Positions 51,410 through 60,547 of a stretch of DNA of 64,000 nt are shown here, piece after piece (the first letter of the stretch is position 1; each line of letters begins with the position of its first letter). Location: NCBI GenBank assembly GCA_025463765.1, contig JAODBC010000015.1:1-64000 (forward strand), written 5' to 3'. The notes below the pieces were generated by a model, which saw only the letters and a list, made by a program, of their open reading frames with translations, was not told the origin of the DNA and made no database searches. Position numbers and translations under genes: made by a program. Source of the stretch: Subtercola sp. GTDB lineage: Bacteria; Actinomycetota; Actinomycetes; Actinomycetales; Microbacteriaceae.

Positions 51410-52637
51410 GCTCGAGCCGGCTGGGCCGGTCGAGCCTGCTGGGCCGGTGGAGCCTGCCTCGCCGGTCGCGCCTGCCCTTCCGACCGAGCCTGCCGAGGCC
51501 AGCACACCGGTCGGCGACGCGGTGCGCGCGGCGCTGGGTCGTGTGCTCGACCCCGAGATTCGCAAGCCCATCACCGAGCTCGACATGGTGGGCGACGTGA
51601 CGGTCGACGCCGACGGCGCGGCGACGGTGAACGTCAAGCTCACGATCGTAGGATGCCCGGCGGCAGACACCATCGAACGGGACGTTCGTGCGGCCACACT
51701 CGGTGTCGCGGGGGTGACGGCCGCGAACATCCACGTCTCCGTGATGACTCGCGACGAACGAGCCGCGCTCACCGAGAAACTGCGCGGCCCGGGTGGGGCG
51801 CGACAGATGCAATTCGGCGCGGATTCGCTCACCCGCATCTACGCCGTCACCAGCGGTAAGGGCGGGGTGGGCAAGTCCACGCTGACCGCAAACCTCGCCG
51901 TGGCGCTGGCGGCGCGCGGGCTGGCCGTGGGCATCGTGGATGCCGACGTGTACGGGTTCTCGATTCCGGGCATCCTGGGCCTCGTTCACGACGGAGCCGC
52001 GCAGAAGCCGACCCGGGTCGACGACATGATTCTGCCGCCGGTCGGGTACGGCGTGAAGGTCATCTCCATCGGTATGTTCGTCGACGACAACGCCGCCGTC
52101 GCCTGGCGCGGGCCGATGCTGCACCGCACCATTCAGCAGTTTCTGACCGACGTCTACTTCGGCGACCTCGACGTGCTGCTGCTCGACCTGCCGCCCGGAA
52201 CCGGCGACGTGGCGATCTCGGTCGGGCAGCTGCTGCCGCACGCCGAGGTACTCGTCGTCACCACACCGCAGCCCGCCGCGGCCGATGTCGCCGAGCGCTC
52301 GGGCGTTGTGGCGAGGCAGACCGGGCAGAAGATCGTGGGCGTCATCGAGAACATGGCCGGGCTGCCGCAGCCCGACGGTACCGTTCTCGAGCTGTTCGGC
52401 TCGGGCGGCGGCGCCGAGGTGGTGCGGCGGCTGTCGGCCGGTCAGGATGCTCCCGTGCCCCTGCTCGCCTCGATTCCCTTGAGCGTCGCATTGCGCGCCG
52501 GCGGCGACACGGGCGCCCCGATCGTGCTGACCGACCCGCTCGACCCCGCCGCCGAGGCGATCCTCCACGTAGCAAATCAGCTCGCCACCCGCCCCCGCGG
52601 CCTCGCCGGCCTGAAGCTCCCCGTCTCCCCCCGCTGA
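51381..52637 (+). CDS. mrp: Mrp/NBP35-family iron-sulfur cluster carrier ATPase
   Basis: A 418-residue Mrp with an N-terminal MIP18/DUF59 domain (about 45-130, GRVLDPEIRKPITELDMVGD) and the ATPase domain: deviant Walker A TSGKGGVGKSTLTANLAVAL near 157, DADVYGFSIPGILGL, and LLDLPPGTGDVAISVGQL. The Cys-x-x-Cys that binds the cluster in many Mrp proteins is missing at its usual place (VIENMAGLPQPDGTVLELFG), as in some actinobacterial homologues. Residues 1-40 are Pro/Glu/Ala repeats (EPAGPV three times). The ATG at 51381 overlaps the DUF1003 gene; GTG at 51402 is an alternative. The role in cluster assembly is by family. Confidence 0.92.
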   Translation: MRRSRPGVPELEPAGPVEPAGPVEPASPVAPALPTEPAEASTPVGDAVRAALGRVLDPEIRKPITELDMVGDVTVDADGAATVNVKLTIVGCPAADTIERDVRAATLGVAGVTAANIHVSVMTRDERAALTEKLRGPGGARQMQFGADSLTRIYAVTSGKGGVGKSTLTANLAVALAARGLAVGIVDADVYGFSIPGILGLVHDGAAQKPTRVDDMILPPVGYGVKVISIGMFVDDNAAVAWRGPMLHRTIQQFLTDVYFGDLDVLLLDLPPGTGDVAISVGQLLPHAEVLVVTTPQPAAADVAERSGVVARQTGQKIVGVIENMAGLPQPDGTVLELFGSGGGAEVVRRLSAGQDAPVPLLASIPLSVALRAGGDTGAPIVLTDPLDPAAEAILHVANQLATRPRGLAGLKLPVSPR

Positions 52638-52679
52638 ACCCGCCATCCTCCCCCGCTGAACCCGCCACCCTCCCCCCGC

Positions 52680-52744
52680 CCATCGAGCTACGGGTTTGCG
52701 CGGGTGATCGGCCACCGCACCCGCACAAACTCGTAGCTCGATGG
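52680..52744. terminator. Long inverted repeat between mrp and antiporter genes, no T-tract
   Basis: CCATCGAGCTACGGGTTTG and the following GCGCGGGTG (52680-52706) pair with the complement at 52718-52744 with two mismatches in 27 bp, around an 11-nt loop. It lies in the tail-to-tail space of the two genes. A role as bidirectional terminator is inferred. Confidence 0.55.
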
Positions 52745-52746
52745 GG

Positions 52747-54483
52747 CTAGTGGCCGGGGCCGCGGGAACGCAGGCGGGTCTCTTCGAGGTCGAGCATGGC
52801 CTGGGCCTCGGCGAGAACGCGCGAGGTGTAGGCGCCGCGGCTGCGCGCCTCGAGCAGCGCCGTGCGCTCGGTCTCCATCACCACGAGCCGCAGCTCGCGG
52901 TAGAGCTGGTGCGGGGTCTCGTCGGTTCCGCTGCTGAGCTGCCGCGACCTCTCCCACGCCAGCTCGGTGCGCAAGAACGACGACTGACGCACCCGTTCCA
53001 CCACGTCAGGGTCGACCGGAGTCGTCTCGCCCAGCGCTCCCCCGGGGTCGTCGAGCACCTCCAGCCCCTTGTTGCTGATCTCGTCGAGCAGCAGTGCCAG
53101 CTCGCGGCGGTCTTCGACCACGTCGATGCCCTGGATGCCCACCAGCCTGATCACCGCAGGCAGAGTGCTGCCCTGCACGACGAGGGTCAAGAACGCCACC
53201 GTGAACGCAATGAGAATCAGCTGGTCGCGATACGGAGTGTCTTCGGGCAGCGACTGCGCGGCGGCGAGCGTGACCACGCCGCGCATTCCCGACCAGCCGA
53301 GCACGACTCCCCCGCGCCAGTCGATGCCCTCGGTTCTCAGCTGCTCGAGATCGGAGCGGCGGATCATGTACAGCCGCTCGGCTCGTCGCAGCCGACGGCG
53401 CCCCCGGGCATCCCGAATCGGAATGGTATGCAGGTAGTCGAGGTGCAAGCGCCTTCGCAGCGTGACCTTCTCGGCGTGCTGGGCCCTCAGGCGCAAGCCG
53501 AGCACCAGAGGCCCGGCCCAGACGAAGCGCAACACGATGAGGGCGACGGTCGCCAGCACTCCGATGCCGATCGCCGGCCAGACGCCCAACTCGCCGGGGT
53601 CGTCGGTGACGTGGTCGATGAGCGTTCGGATCTCGAGGCCGATGAGCAGAAACACGCCGCTCTCGAGAAAGAACTGCACCGTGCGCCAGTTGATGCGGTC
53701 GCTGATTCTCGACTGCGCGCTGAAGCGTGCCGGGGCTGCGTGACCGGTGTACAGGCCGGCGACGACCACGGCGAGCACCCCAGATGCTCCGAGCCCTTCT
53801 GCCGGCATGAACGCCACGAACGGCACGGCGAACGAGATAGCCGTATCGAGCACCGGGTCGTTGAGTTTCGAGCGCACGAACACCGTGACGAAGCCCGCGG
53901 CCAGGCCCACCGCGATGGCCACGACCACCGCGAAGATGAAGTCGGTCACGCCCTCCCACGGGCTCGACAGAGCGCCGACCGCAGCCGCCGTCGCTGTGCG
54001 CAGCAGCACGAGCGCGGTTGCGTCGTTGACCAGACCCTCACCCTCGAGCACCGTGAGCAGTCGCGGCGGCAGCCCGAGCCGACGACCCACCGACGTCGCC
54101 GCAACGGCATCGGGCGGGCTGATGATCGCGCCCAGAGCGATCGCCGCCGCCAGGTTCAGGTCGGGCAGCATCGTGTACAGCAGAAAGCCGGTGCCGAAGG
54201 CCGTAATAAGCACCAGAACAACAGAAAGCGAGGTGATCGTGCCGAGATTGCGCCGAAAATCGACCACCGGCACGCTGATCGCCGCCGCATACAGAATGGG
54301 CGGCAGCAGCCCGTCGAGAATCCACTCGTGCGGAATCTCGATCGATGGAACACCGGGCAAGTACGACAGACCGACGCCCACGACGACGAGAATGATCGGC
54401 GCAGCCACACCGAGCCGCTTCGAAAACGCGGCCACCGCGACGATCACCGAGACACCGACGACCGCGTAGATCCCCAGTTCCAT
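52747..54483 (-). CDS. Monovalent cation:proton antiporter, CPA1 family
   Basis: A 578-residue Na+/H+ antiporter. Twelve or so membrane spans fill the first ~400 residues, starting with ELGIYAVVGVSVIVAVAAFS. The ion-binding region reads ALGAIISPPDAVAATSVGRR, and EGEGLVNDATALVLLRTA and FFLESGVFLLIGLEI are typical of the family. The charged cytosolic tail (~460-578) is helical. It exchanges Na+ (or K+) for protons across the cytoplasmic membrane. ATG at 54483 is preceded by TAAACT at 7 nt and starts right before the first span. Confidence 0.92.
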   Translation of the reverse strand: MELGIYAVVGVSVIVAVAAFSKRLGVAAPIILVVVGVGLSYLPGVPSIEIPHEWILDGLLPPILYAAAISVPVVDFRRNLGTITSLSVVLVLITAFGTGFLLYTMLPDLNLAAAIALGAIISPPDAVAATSVGRRLGLPPRLLTVLEGEGLVNDATALVLLRTATAAAVGALSSPWEGVTDFIFAVVVAIAVGLAAGFVTVFVRSKLNDPVLDTAISFAVPFVAFMPAEGLGASGVLAVVVAGLYTGHAAPARFSAQSRISDRINWRTVQFFLESGVFLLIGLEIRTLIDHVTDDPGELGVWPAIGIGVLATVALIVLRFVWAGPLVLGLRLRAQHAEKVTLRRRLHLDYLHTIPIRDARGRRRLRRAERLYMIRRSDLEQLRTEGIDWRGGVVLGWSGMRGVVTLAAAQSLPEDTPYRDQLILIAFTVAFLTLVVQGSTLPAVIRLVGIQGIDVVEDRRELALLLDEISNKGLEVLDDPGGALGETTPVDPDVVERVRQSSFLRTELAWERSRQLSSGTDETPHQLYRELRLVVMETERTALLEARSRGAYTSRVLAEAQAMLDLEETRLRSRGPGH

Positions 54484-54490
54484 GCGGTTC

Positions 54491-54496
54491 AGTTTA
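54491..54496 (-). promoter_or_regulatory. -10 box of leaderless promoter for the antiporter gene
   Basis: TAAACT on the minus strand lies 7 nt before the ATG at 54483. Confidence 0.45.
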
Positions 54497-54604
54497 CCGG
54501 GGACTCTGTGAGTACTCACACGAACGCACACAGTGACGGGTATACGGCGAGCGGATGCCCGGGGCCGATGCAATACAACCCGCCACGGTGTCACAGGCCG
54601 GGTT

Positions 54605-54610
54605 TAGGCT
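54605..54610 (+). promoter_or_regulatory. -10 box of leaderless promoter for the aldo/keto reductase gene
   Basis: TAGGCT lies 6 nt before the ATG at 54617. Confidence 0.45.
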
Positions 54611-54616
54611 CGAACC

Positions 54617-55588
<972 letters not shown>

Positions 55589-55594
<6 letters not shown>

Positions 55595-55668
55595 GTTCGG
55601 CGGCCGCTGAGTTCGGCCACCGCTGCGTTCGGCGGCCGCTGCGTTCGGCGGCCGCTGCGTTCGGCAGC
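55589..55668. repeat. 16-bp x 5 tandem repeat after the aldo/keto reductase stop
   Basis: Five contiguous 16-bp units of CGCTGCGTTCGGCGGC (two with GAG for GCG, small changes elsewhere) begin within the last codons of the aldo/keto reductase gene and include its TGA (55592-55594). Confidence 0.9.
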
Positions 55669-55678
55669 CGCTAGAGCA

Positions 55679-55789
55679 GTGCGAGATCGCTTCGCCGTCG
55701 TACGGCTATTGCGGTGCTCGGGTCGCTTCGGCCTTGTACCGCTATGACGGTGCGGCTCAGGTCGCTTCGGAGTCGTACGGTGACAGCGG
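55679..55789. repeat. ~36-bp x 3 degenerate tandem repeat reaching into tatB
   Basis: Three diverged units of about 35-40 bp (GTGCGAGATCGCTTCGCCGT; GTGCTCGGGTCGCTTCGGCC; GTGCGGCTCAGGTCGCTTCG at their left ends) continue the repeat-rich space. The third overlaps the tatB 3' end (stop at 55757). Confidence 0.7.
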
Positions 55790-56266
55790 CATAGCCACGC
55801 CGTCGGTGCCGTTCGACGCCGCGGCGGCGGCCTCGAGCTTCTTCTTGCGCTGCAGATAGGCCGGCTCGGGGCGCGTCAGCGTGACCGGAACGGCTTCGCC
55901 TTCTGGCGCAGGCGGGGCAGCACTCACCGCGGGAGCTGCGGCCGAAGCCGCCATTGGTACCGCAGCCGCCATCGGTACCGACGGCTTCACGGGCGAAGGC
56001 ACGGCGTCGGCCGGGTCTTCGAGCAGAGCATCGCGAATGATGCGGCGCGGGTCGTACTGGCGGGGGTCGAGCTTCTTCCACTCGACCTCGTCGAAGTCGG
56101 GGCCCATCTCTTCTTTCATGCGCGACTTCGCATCGTTCGTGAAGCCGCGAATCTGCTTCACGAACGCAGCCAGCTTGCTGGCGTAGAGCGGCAAGCGCTC
56201 AGGGCCGATCACAAAGGCGGCGATAACGCCGACGATGATCAGCTTCTCGAAGGTCAACCCGAACAT
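55757..56266 (-). CDS. tatB: Sec-independent translocase subunit TatB-like
   Basis: The 169-residue protein has the TatA/B signature: a single N-terminal membrane helix (GLTFEKLIIVGVIAAFVIGP), the GPERLP hinge and an amphipathic helix (YASKLAAFVKQIRGFTNDAK), followed by a conserved acidic part and an Ala/Pro-rich tail. It belongs to the twin-arginine pathway for folded proteins. TatB rather than TatA is favoured by length, the KMKEEMGPDFDEVEW-like middle and its position between mrp and the O-methyltransferase gene. TATGGT lies 6 nt before the ATG, with GGAG between them. Confidence 0.88.
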   Translation of the reverse strand: MFGLTFEKLIIVGVIAAFVIGPERLPLYASKLAAFVKQIRGFTNDAKSRMKEEMGPDFDEVEWKKLDPRQYDPRRIIRDALLEDPADAVPSPVKPSVPMAAAVPMAASAAAPAVSAAPPAPEGEAVPVTLTRPEPAYLQRKKKLEAAAAASNGTDGVAMPLSPYDSEAT

Positions 56267-56272
56267 AGCTCC

Positions 56273-56278
56273 ACCATA
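56273..56278 (-). promoter_or_regulatory. -10 box for tatB
   Basis: TATGGT on the minus strand lies 6 nt before the ATG at 56266. Confidence 0.4.
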
Positions 56279-56351
56279 CCCTCTCGCCCCTGCGAGCCTT
56301 CGGGGAGCAGGCCCAGACGTAACCTAAACTTCACACCGGAGGCCGAAACTA

Positions 56352-56981
56352 TTGTCTAAAGAGACCAACTGGAAGTACGCAGAAGACTTCGTCACAGAAC
56401 CCGCCGTCATCGCGTCGGCGAGGGCGCACGCGCTCGAGCTCGGCGTCGAATCGGTGTCGCCGGGCATCGGCGCGCAGCTCGCGGTTCTCGCCGGTACCTC
56501 CTCCGCGAAAGCCATCGTCGAGATCGGCACCGGCGTCGGCGTCTCCGGGCTGTGGATGTTCGCGGGCGCGCCCCAGGCCACCATCACCTCCATCGACACC
56601 GAGGTCGACCGCCAGCAGTCGGCACGGGCGGCCTACCTCGATGCGGGCATCCCGGCCAACCGGATTCGGCTCATCACCGGCAAGGCGCGCGATGTTCTGC
56701 CCCGCATGAACGAGAACACCTACGACCTCGTGCTGGTCGACGCCGACGCGGAGTCGGTGATCGAATACGTCGAGCACGCTCTGCGCCTCGTTCGCGTGGG
56801 CGGAACCGTGCTGGTGCCGCACGCGCTCTGGCGCGATCGTGTGGCCGACCCCGCGCAGCGCGACGACACGGTCGCCGACTTTCGCAGCCTGCTGAGCGAG
56901 CTCTCGCAGTCCGCGGCCGTCATCACCGCACTCTCCCCCATCGGCGACGGCCTGTTGCAGGTCACCAAACTCGTCGGCTGA
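56352..56981 (+). CDS. O-methyltransferase family 3 protein
   Basis: A 209-residue SAM-dependent methyltransferase of the caffeoyl-CoA/catechol OMT type (Rv1220c-like, from memory). SAM-binding motif I is VEIGTGVGVSGLWMF near residues 55-68, SIDTEVDRQQ is the acidic ribose contact, and YDLVLVDADAESV holds the metal-ligand region. The acceptor is unknown. The start is TTG at 56352 with GGAGG about 9 nt upstream; no ATG or GTG fits better. It is divergent from tatB. Confidence 0.9.
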   Translation: MSKETNWKYAEDFVTEPAVIASARAHALELGVESVSPGIGAQLAVLAGTSSAKAIVEIGTGVGVSGLWMFAGAPQATITSIDTEVDRQQSARAAYLDAGIPANRIRLITGKARDVLPRMNENTYDLVLVDADAESVIEYVEHALRLVRVGGTVLVPHALWRDRVADPAQRDDTVADFRSLLSELSQSAAVITALSPIGDGLLQVTKLVG

Positions 56982-57036
56982 CGCCCGCGACGGCGGCCGA
57001 CTACAGAAAGTCGACCGCCGGCCTGCACCCAGCCCC

Positions 57037-57069
57037 GAAGCCCCGTCGAGCGTGCTCGACGGGGCTTTC
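57037..57069 (+). terminator. Intrinsic terminator after the O-methyltransferase gene
   Basis: GAAGCCCCGTCGAG and its complement form a 14-bp stem with a CGTG loop, followed by a short CTTTC tail. It lies ~55 bp after the stop, between convergent genes. Confidence 0.8.
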
Positions 57070-57072
57070 AGG

Positions 57073-57096
57073 CTTTGATCGGCGTGCCGATCAAAG
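57073..57096 (-). terminator. Second hairpin facing the DUF3117 gene
   Basis: CTTTGATCGG and CCGATCAAAG form a 10-bp stem around CGTG, 10 bp downstream of the DUF3117 stop on the minus strand. It is probably the terminator for that side, paired with the neighbouring one. Confidence 0.65.
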
Positions 57097-57105
57097 ACCA
57101 TAGAT

Positions 57106-57279
57106 TCAGGCGGGCGCGACTACTCCAGCGAGCGCGTCGTGCAGTTCGCGTGCCTCGGCGTCGTTGACGGAGACGACGAGGCGACCCCCGCCTTCGAGCG
57201 GCACTCGCACGATGATGAGGCGTCCTTCTTTAACAGCCTCCATCGGGCCGTCTCCGGTCCTTGGTTTCATGGCGGCCAT
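57106..57279 (-). CDS. DUF3117 domain-containing small protein
   Basis: The 57-residue protein matches DUF3117 over its whole length: MAAMKPRTGDGPMEAVKEGR, then LIIVRVPLEGGGRLVVSVND and a short helix (EARELHDALAGV). It is cytosolic and of unknown function, widely kept in actinobacteria. The ATG at 57279 has AAAGGGG 7 nt upstream. It is too short to be found by length alone but the match is unmistakable. The membrane glycosyltransferase gene ends 71 bp upstream on the same strand. Confidence 0.9.
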   Translation of the reverse strand: MAAMKPRTGDGPMEAVKEGRLIIVRVPLEGGGRLVVSVNDAEARELHDALAGVVAPA

Positions 57280-57350
57280 GCGGCATCCCCTTTCGTGGTG
57301 TCGTTCTTCTATTATCTCGTATCGATGGGCGGCGAGAGAACCTGGCCGGC

Positions 57351-58730
57351 TTACGGCGGGGTCCAGTCGTATCCGTCGACGCCCCAGCAGATGAGCAGCC
57401 AGCCCCACTGAGCCGCCAGAAACACGATGACAAGCGCCACCCGGTAGATGCGCGACTTCGGCAGCGCTATCACGCCGAGCAGCGGGAAGAGAGGCATCAG
57501 CAGCCGGAACGTGCTCGACTGCGGAAAGAACACCGCGAGCAGATACACCGCGTACGCGATCAGCCAGAACCGCAGATCGATCGGCAGCCGCCTGACGCCG
57601 CGTGTGGCCATCACCAGCGCGAACGTGATGACCAGCAGCACCACCACGATGGCCCCGGCGGGCGCCCCGAGCCACCAGTTGCCGCCCTGAATCCATGCCG
57701 TGAACGGCAGCAGCGGTGCGTAGCCGATGTAGGTGGCACGCCAGGCGAGTTCGGTCTCGGTGTACGCCGAGAAGTACCCCGTCGCGCCCCACGCGATCAC
57801 GTTCCAGGCGATGCCCGCCAGCCCGCTGAAGACGGCCGCTGCGCCCACGAGCACCTGCTCGCGCACCGGGAACGGCTCGTTTTCGCGGCGCCGCCTCCAC
57901 CACCGCCAGGCGAAGTGCATCACGAGCAGCAGGGCGAAAGCCAGCCCGCTCGGCCGCGTAAACGACATCACGAGAACGATCGGAAACAGCAGCGCGTACC
58001 TTCGCTTGACCAGAAAGTACAGTGCCAGAGTGAGCAAGAAGATGAACATCGACTCCGCGTACGCCACCTGGAACATGGGCGACACCGGGCCGATGCAGAA
58101 CAGCACCACCGCGAACATCGACGTTCCGGCCGGCAGCGCGATGCGCATCAGCTTGTAGAACACCAGCGCGGCACCTAGCCCGAAGGCGAGCGACACAATG
58201 ACCGAGACGTACTCCCACGACGCCGTGGTGATGTCGCTGAGCCCGCGCACCAGAAACGGATACCCGGGCAGGAACGCCCAGGCGTTCTGGGCAATGTGTC
58301 CGTTCGTCTGCAGCGGCAGCTGACTCGGGTAACCCCAATACGCGATGATCTTGTACCAGGTGCCGTCCCAGATCGATGCGTAATCCCAGTACGAGGGTTG
58401 AGCACCCGTCCACGGGTTCTTGCCCTGCACGCTCGCGAGCACAAGCAGCATCGTCGTCGTGATCAGCCGCGCACCGGCGTAGATGATGATGACGCTCAGC
58501 CACCACCGCGAGTACCACCAGCGCGGCAGAAAACGGGGGCTCCGGATGCCCGGCTCAGCCCCCTCTGTCGACACCGCCCCGGCTTTCCGGTCGACGGTCG
58601 TGGGGTCGTCGCCGTTCCGGTCATCGGTCGTGGGGCCGTCGCCGTTCCGCTCGTCGCCGTTCCGGTCGTCGTTGTGCCGGTCGTCCGCGTTCCGGTCGTC
58701 GCCGTGCCGGTCGTCGACTGCGTACGTCAT
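57351..58730 (-). CDS. GT-C type (PIG-V-like) membrane mannosyltransferase-like protein
   Basis: A 459-residue polytopic membrane protein with about ten spans. The first periplasmic loop reads SYWDYASIWDGTWYKIIAYW followed by GYPSQLPLQ, the acidic-loop pattern of GT-C glycosyltransferases using polyprenyl-phosphate sugars, and NAWAFLPGYPFLVRGL follows as in PIG-V-like proteins. It probably transfers mannose outside the membrane (family inference). The N-terminal ~50 residues are Asp/Arg/Asn/Gly repeats (DDRNGDERNGD) encoded by 15-bp-type units. The start at 58730 is therefore uncertain; a later start near residue 55 is possible. Confidence 0.8.
   Translation of the reverse strand: MTYAVDDRHGDDRNADDRHNDDRNGDERNGDGPTTDDRNGDDPTTVDRKAGAVSTEGAEPGIRSPRFLPRWWYSRWWLSVIIIYAGARLITTTMLLVLASVQGKNPWTGAQPSYWDYASIWDGTWYKIIAYWGYPSQLPLQTNGHIAQNAWAFLPGYPFLVRGLSDITTASWEYVSVIVSLAFGLGAALVFYKLMRIALPAGTSMFAVVLFCIGPVSPMFQVAYAESMFIFLLTLALYFLVKRRYALLFPIVLVMSFTRPSGLAFALLLVMHFAWRWWRRRRENEPFPVREQVLVGAAAVFSGLAGIAWNVIAWGATGYFSAYTETELAWRATYIGYAPLLPFTAWIQGGNWWLGAPAGAIVVVLLVITFALVMATRGVRRLPIDLRFWLIAYAVYLLAVFFPQSSTFRLLMPLFPLLGVIALPKSRIYRVALVIVFLAAQWGWLLICWGVDGYDWTPP
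58600..58722 (-). repeat. 15-bp-type in-frame tandem repeats in the membrane glycosyltransferase gene
   Basis: Eight or so degenerate units around GTCGTCGCCGTTCCG (plus strand), 12-18 bp long, encode the Asp-Asp-Arg-Asn-Gly N-terminal repeats. All visible unit lengths are multiples of three. Confidence 0.75.
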
Positions 58731-58757
58731 CGTCGAACGCCTCGAGGCCGTGTCGCC

Positions 58758-59855
58758 CTAGCCACGCGTCAGCCAGACCCGCAGAGCGTCTTCGCAGTCG
58801 GTGATCTGGCTCACCAGCACTCGCTCGTCGTCGGCGTGCGCCTTGAGCGGATCGCCCGGCCCGAAGTTCACCGCGGGCATCCCGAGTGCCGAGAAGCGAG
58901 CGACATCGGTCCAGCCGTACTTCGGTTTGGCTTCGCCGCCCACCGCGGCCAGAAACTGCTGCGCCAGCGGGGCGTCGAGCCCCGGTCTCGCACCTTCAGC
59001 CAGGTCGACGACGGTGATGTCGTACTCGCCGAACAGCTCGTGCATGTGTGCGATGGCCTCGTCGCCCGAGCGGTTCGGCGCGAAACGGTAGTTGATGTGC
59101 ACCATGGCCTCGTCGGGAATGATGTTGCCCGCGACTCCGCCGCTGATGCCCACAGCATTCAGTCCCTCGCGATACACCAGCCCGTCGACCTCGACCTCGC
59201 GCGCCCGATAGCCGGCAAGCGTGTTCAGAATGGGCGCGAGCTTGTGCACGGCGTTGTCACCGACCCAGCCGCGGGCAGAGTGGGCCCGCAGCCCGAAAGT
59301 GCGCACCTCGATGCGCAGATTGCCGTTGCAGCCGCCCTCGATCTGCGAGTTGCTCGGCTCGCCGAGAATCGCGAAGTCGCCCACGAAGAGGTCGGGCCGG
59401 TTCGCGGCCAGCCGGCCGAGGCCGTTCAGGGCGGCGGAGACCTCTTCGTGGTCGTACCACATCCACGTCAGGTCGACACTGGGGTCGGCGAGCTCTGCCG
59501 CGAGCTTCAGCTGCACGGCGACACCCGCCTTCATGTCGACGGTTCCGCGGCCCCAGAGGTACTCGCCGCCGTCAATGGTCTCGAAGTGCGTCGGCAGGTT
59601 GTTGTTGAGCGGAACGGTATCGATATGCCCAGCGATCACCACGCGCTGTTCGCGCCCGAGATTCGTGCGGGCGACGACGGTGTCGCCGTCGCGAATGATC
59701 TCCAGGTGCGCTAACCCTTCGAGGCTCTGCACGATGGCGTCGGCCAGCGTGGTCTCGTTGCCGGAGACCGACTCGATGTCGCAGATCTGCCGGGTCAGGT
59801 CGATCGACGACGCCCCCAGGTCGAGCACGGGCAGAGCGATGTCGGTCGAAGCCAT
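58758..59855 (-). CDS. dapE: Succinyl-diaminopimelate desuccinylase
   Basis: A 365-residue M20-family metallohydrolase that releases LL-diaminopimelate in the succinylase branch of lysine and peptidoglycan-precursor synthesis. Metal ligands are visible: His in IAGHIDTVPLNNN, the bridging Asp in GRGTVDMKAG, and the Glu pair in WMWYDHEEVSAALNG. ILGEPSNSQIEGGCNGNLRI and a late GWTDVARFSALGMPAVNFGP agree with actinobacterial DapE. The ATG at 59855 follows TAAACT at 6 nt. It is divergent from dapD across an unusually long 698-bp repeat-filled spacer. Confidence 0.95.
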   Translation of the reverse strand: MASTDIALPVLDLGASSIDLTRQICDIESVSGNETTLADAIVQSLEGLAHLEIIRDGDTVVARTNLGREQRVVIAGHIDTVPLNNNLPTHFETIDGGEYLWGRGTVDMKAGVAVQLKLAAELADPSVDLTWMWYDHEEVSAALNGLGRLAANRPDLFVGDFAILGEPSNSQIEGGCNGNLRIEVRTFGLRAHSARGWVGDNAVHKLAPILNTLAGYRAREVEVDGLVYREGLNAVGISGGVAGNIIPDEAMVHINYRFAPNRSGDEAIAHMHELFGEYDITVVDLAEGARPGLDAPLAQQFLAAVGGEAKPKYGWTDVARFSALGMPAVNFGPGDPLKAHADDERVLVSQITDCEDALRVWLTRG

Positions 59856-59861
59856 GCCACA

Positions 59862-59867
59862 AGTTTA
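59862..59867 (-). promoter_or_regulatory. -10 box of leaderless promoter for dapE
   Basis: TAAACT on the minus strand lies 6 nt before the ATG at 59855. Confidence 0.45.
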
Positions 59868-59964
59868 CGGTGCCGCGCCTGAACACTTCGGTTCGTGCGT
59901 TCACGTTGCCCTAAAGCCCCTTCGCGACGGCCTCGAGGTGCATCTGCGCAACCTCCGTGTGACA

Positions 59965-60075
59965 GTGCGCGTGGCCGTGCGCTGTGCGTCGCGCGCCGTG
60001 CGCTGTGCACTGTGCGTCGTGCGTCGTGCGTCGTGCGCTGTGCGTCGTGCGCTGTGCGTCGTGCGTCGTGCGTCG
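59965..60075. repeat. 7-8 bp tandem repeat of the GTGCGTC/GTGCGCT type
   Basis: About fifteen near-identical units of 7-8 bp, mainly GTGCGTC and GTGCGCT, run without interruption on the dapE side of the spacer. Confidence 0.9.
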
Positions 60076-60109
60076 AGGGACATGGGCGCGGCCGCGGCCG
60101 GGCGCCGCA

Positions 60110-60180
60110 GGACTTTCGTCGGAGCACAGCCGCCATCCCCGCAATACGTCGGTATGCGTGCTCAGCTCCGCCGAAAGTCC
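60110..60180. other. Inverted repeat with inner palindrome in the dap spacer
   Basis: GGACTTTCGTCGGAG (60110-60124) pairs with 60166-60180 with one mismatch in 15. The ~40-nt interior contains a further palindrome (ATAC-GTCG-GTAT, 60143-60154). It lies between the two repeat blocks and could fold into a branched hairpin. Confidence 0.7.
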
Positions 60181-60186
60181 CACGGA

Positions 60187-60490
60187 GCGGGCGGGCGGCA
60201 GCACGGCAGCAACAGCAGGGGTGCGGCAGGAGCGCGGTGGCGGCAACGCGGCAGCAGCAGCGCGGTGGCGGCGGGAGCGGCAGCAACAGCACGGGTGCGG
60301 CGGGAGCGGCAGCAGCAGCGGGCGGGCGGCAGAGCGGCAGCAGCAGCGGGCCGGCGGCAGCGCGGCAGCAGCAGCAGCAGCGACGAGCGGGCGGCAAAGC
60401 GGCAGCAGCAGCGCCGTAGCGGCAGGAGCGGCGGCAGCGCGGTGGCGGCAGGAGCGGCGGCAGCACGGCGGCGTCAGCACCGCAGCAGCG
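60187..60490. repeat. ~300 bp GGCAGCAGCAGCG-type minisatellite
   Basis: Irregular tandem units built from GGCAGCAGCAGCG, GCGGTGGCGGCAGGAGC and similar pieces run for about 300 bp, reaching within ~55 bp of the dapD promoter box. Confidence 0.88.
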
Positions 60491-60541
60491 CGGCGACCCG
60501 CACGCACATCCGGCCCGGCCACCGGCGAGTGGCCGCGGCGC

Positions 60542-60547
60542 TAGCCT
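60542..60547 (+). promoter_or_regulatory. -10 box of leaderless promoter for dapD
   Basis: TAGCCT lies 6 nt before the ATG at 60554. Confidence 0.45.

Noticed and set aside
59895-60544. Open reading frames of 170-200 codons on both strands in the dapE-dapD spacer
   Set aside because: Their translations are simple Arg/Cys/Ala or Ala/Gly/Ser runs created by tandem repeats, frames are open on both strands alike, and there is no start signal or family resemblance.
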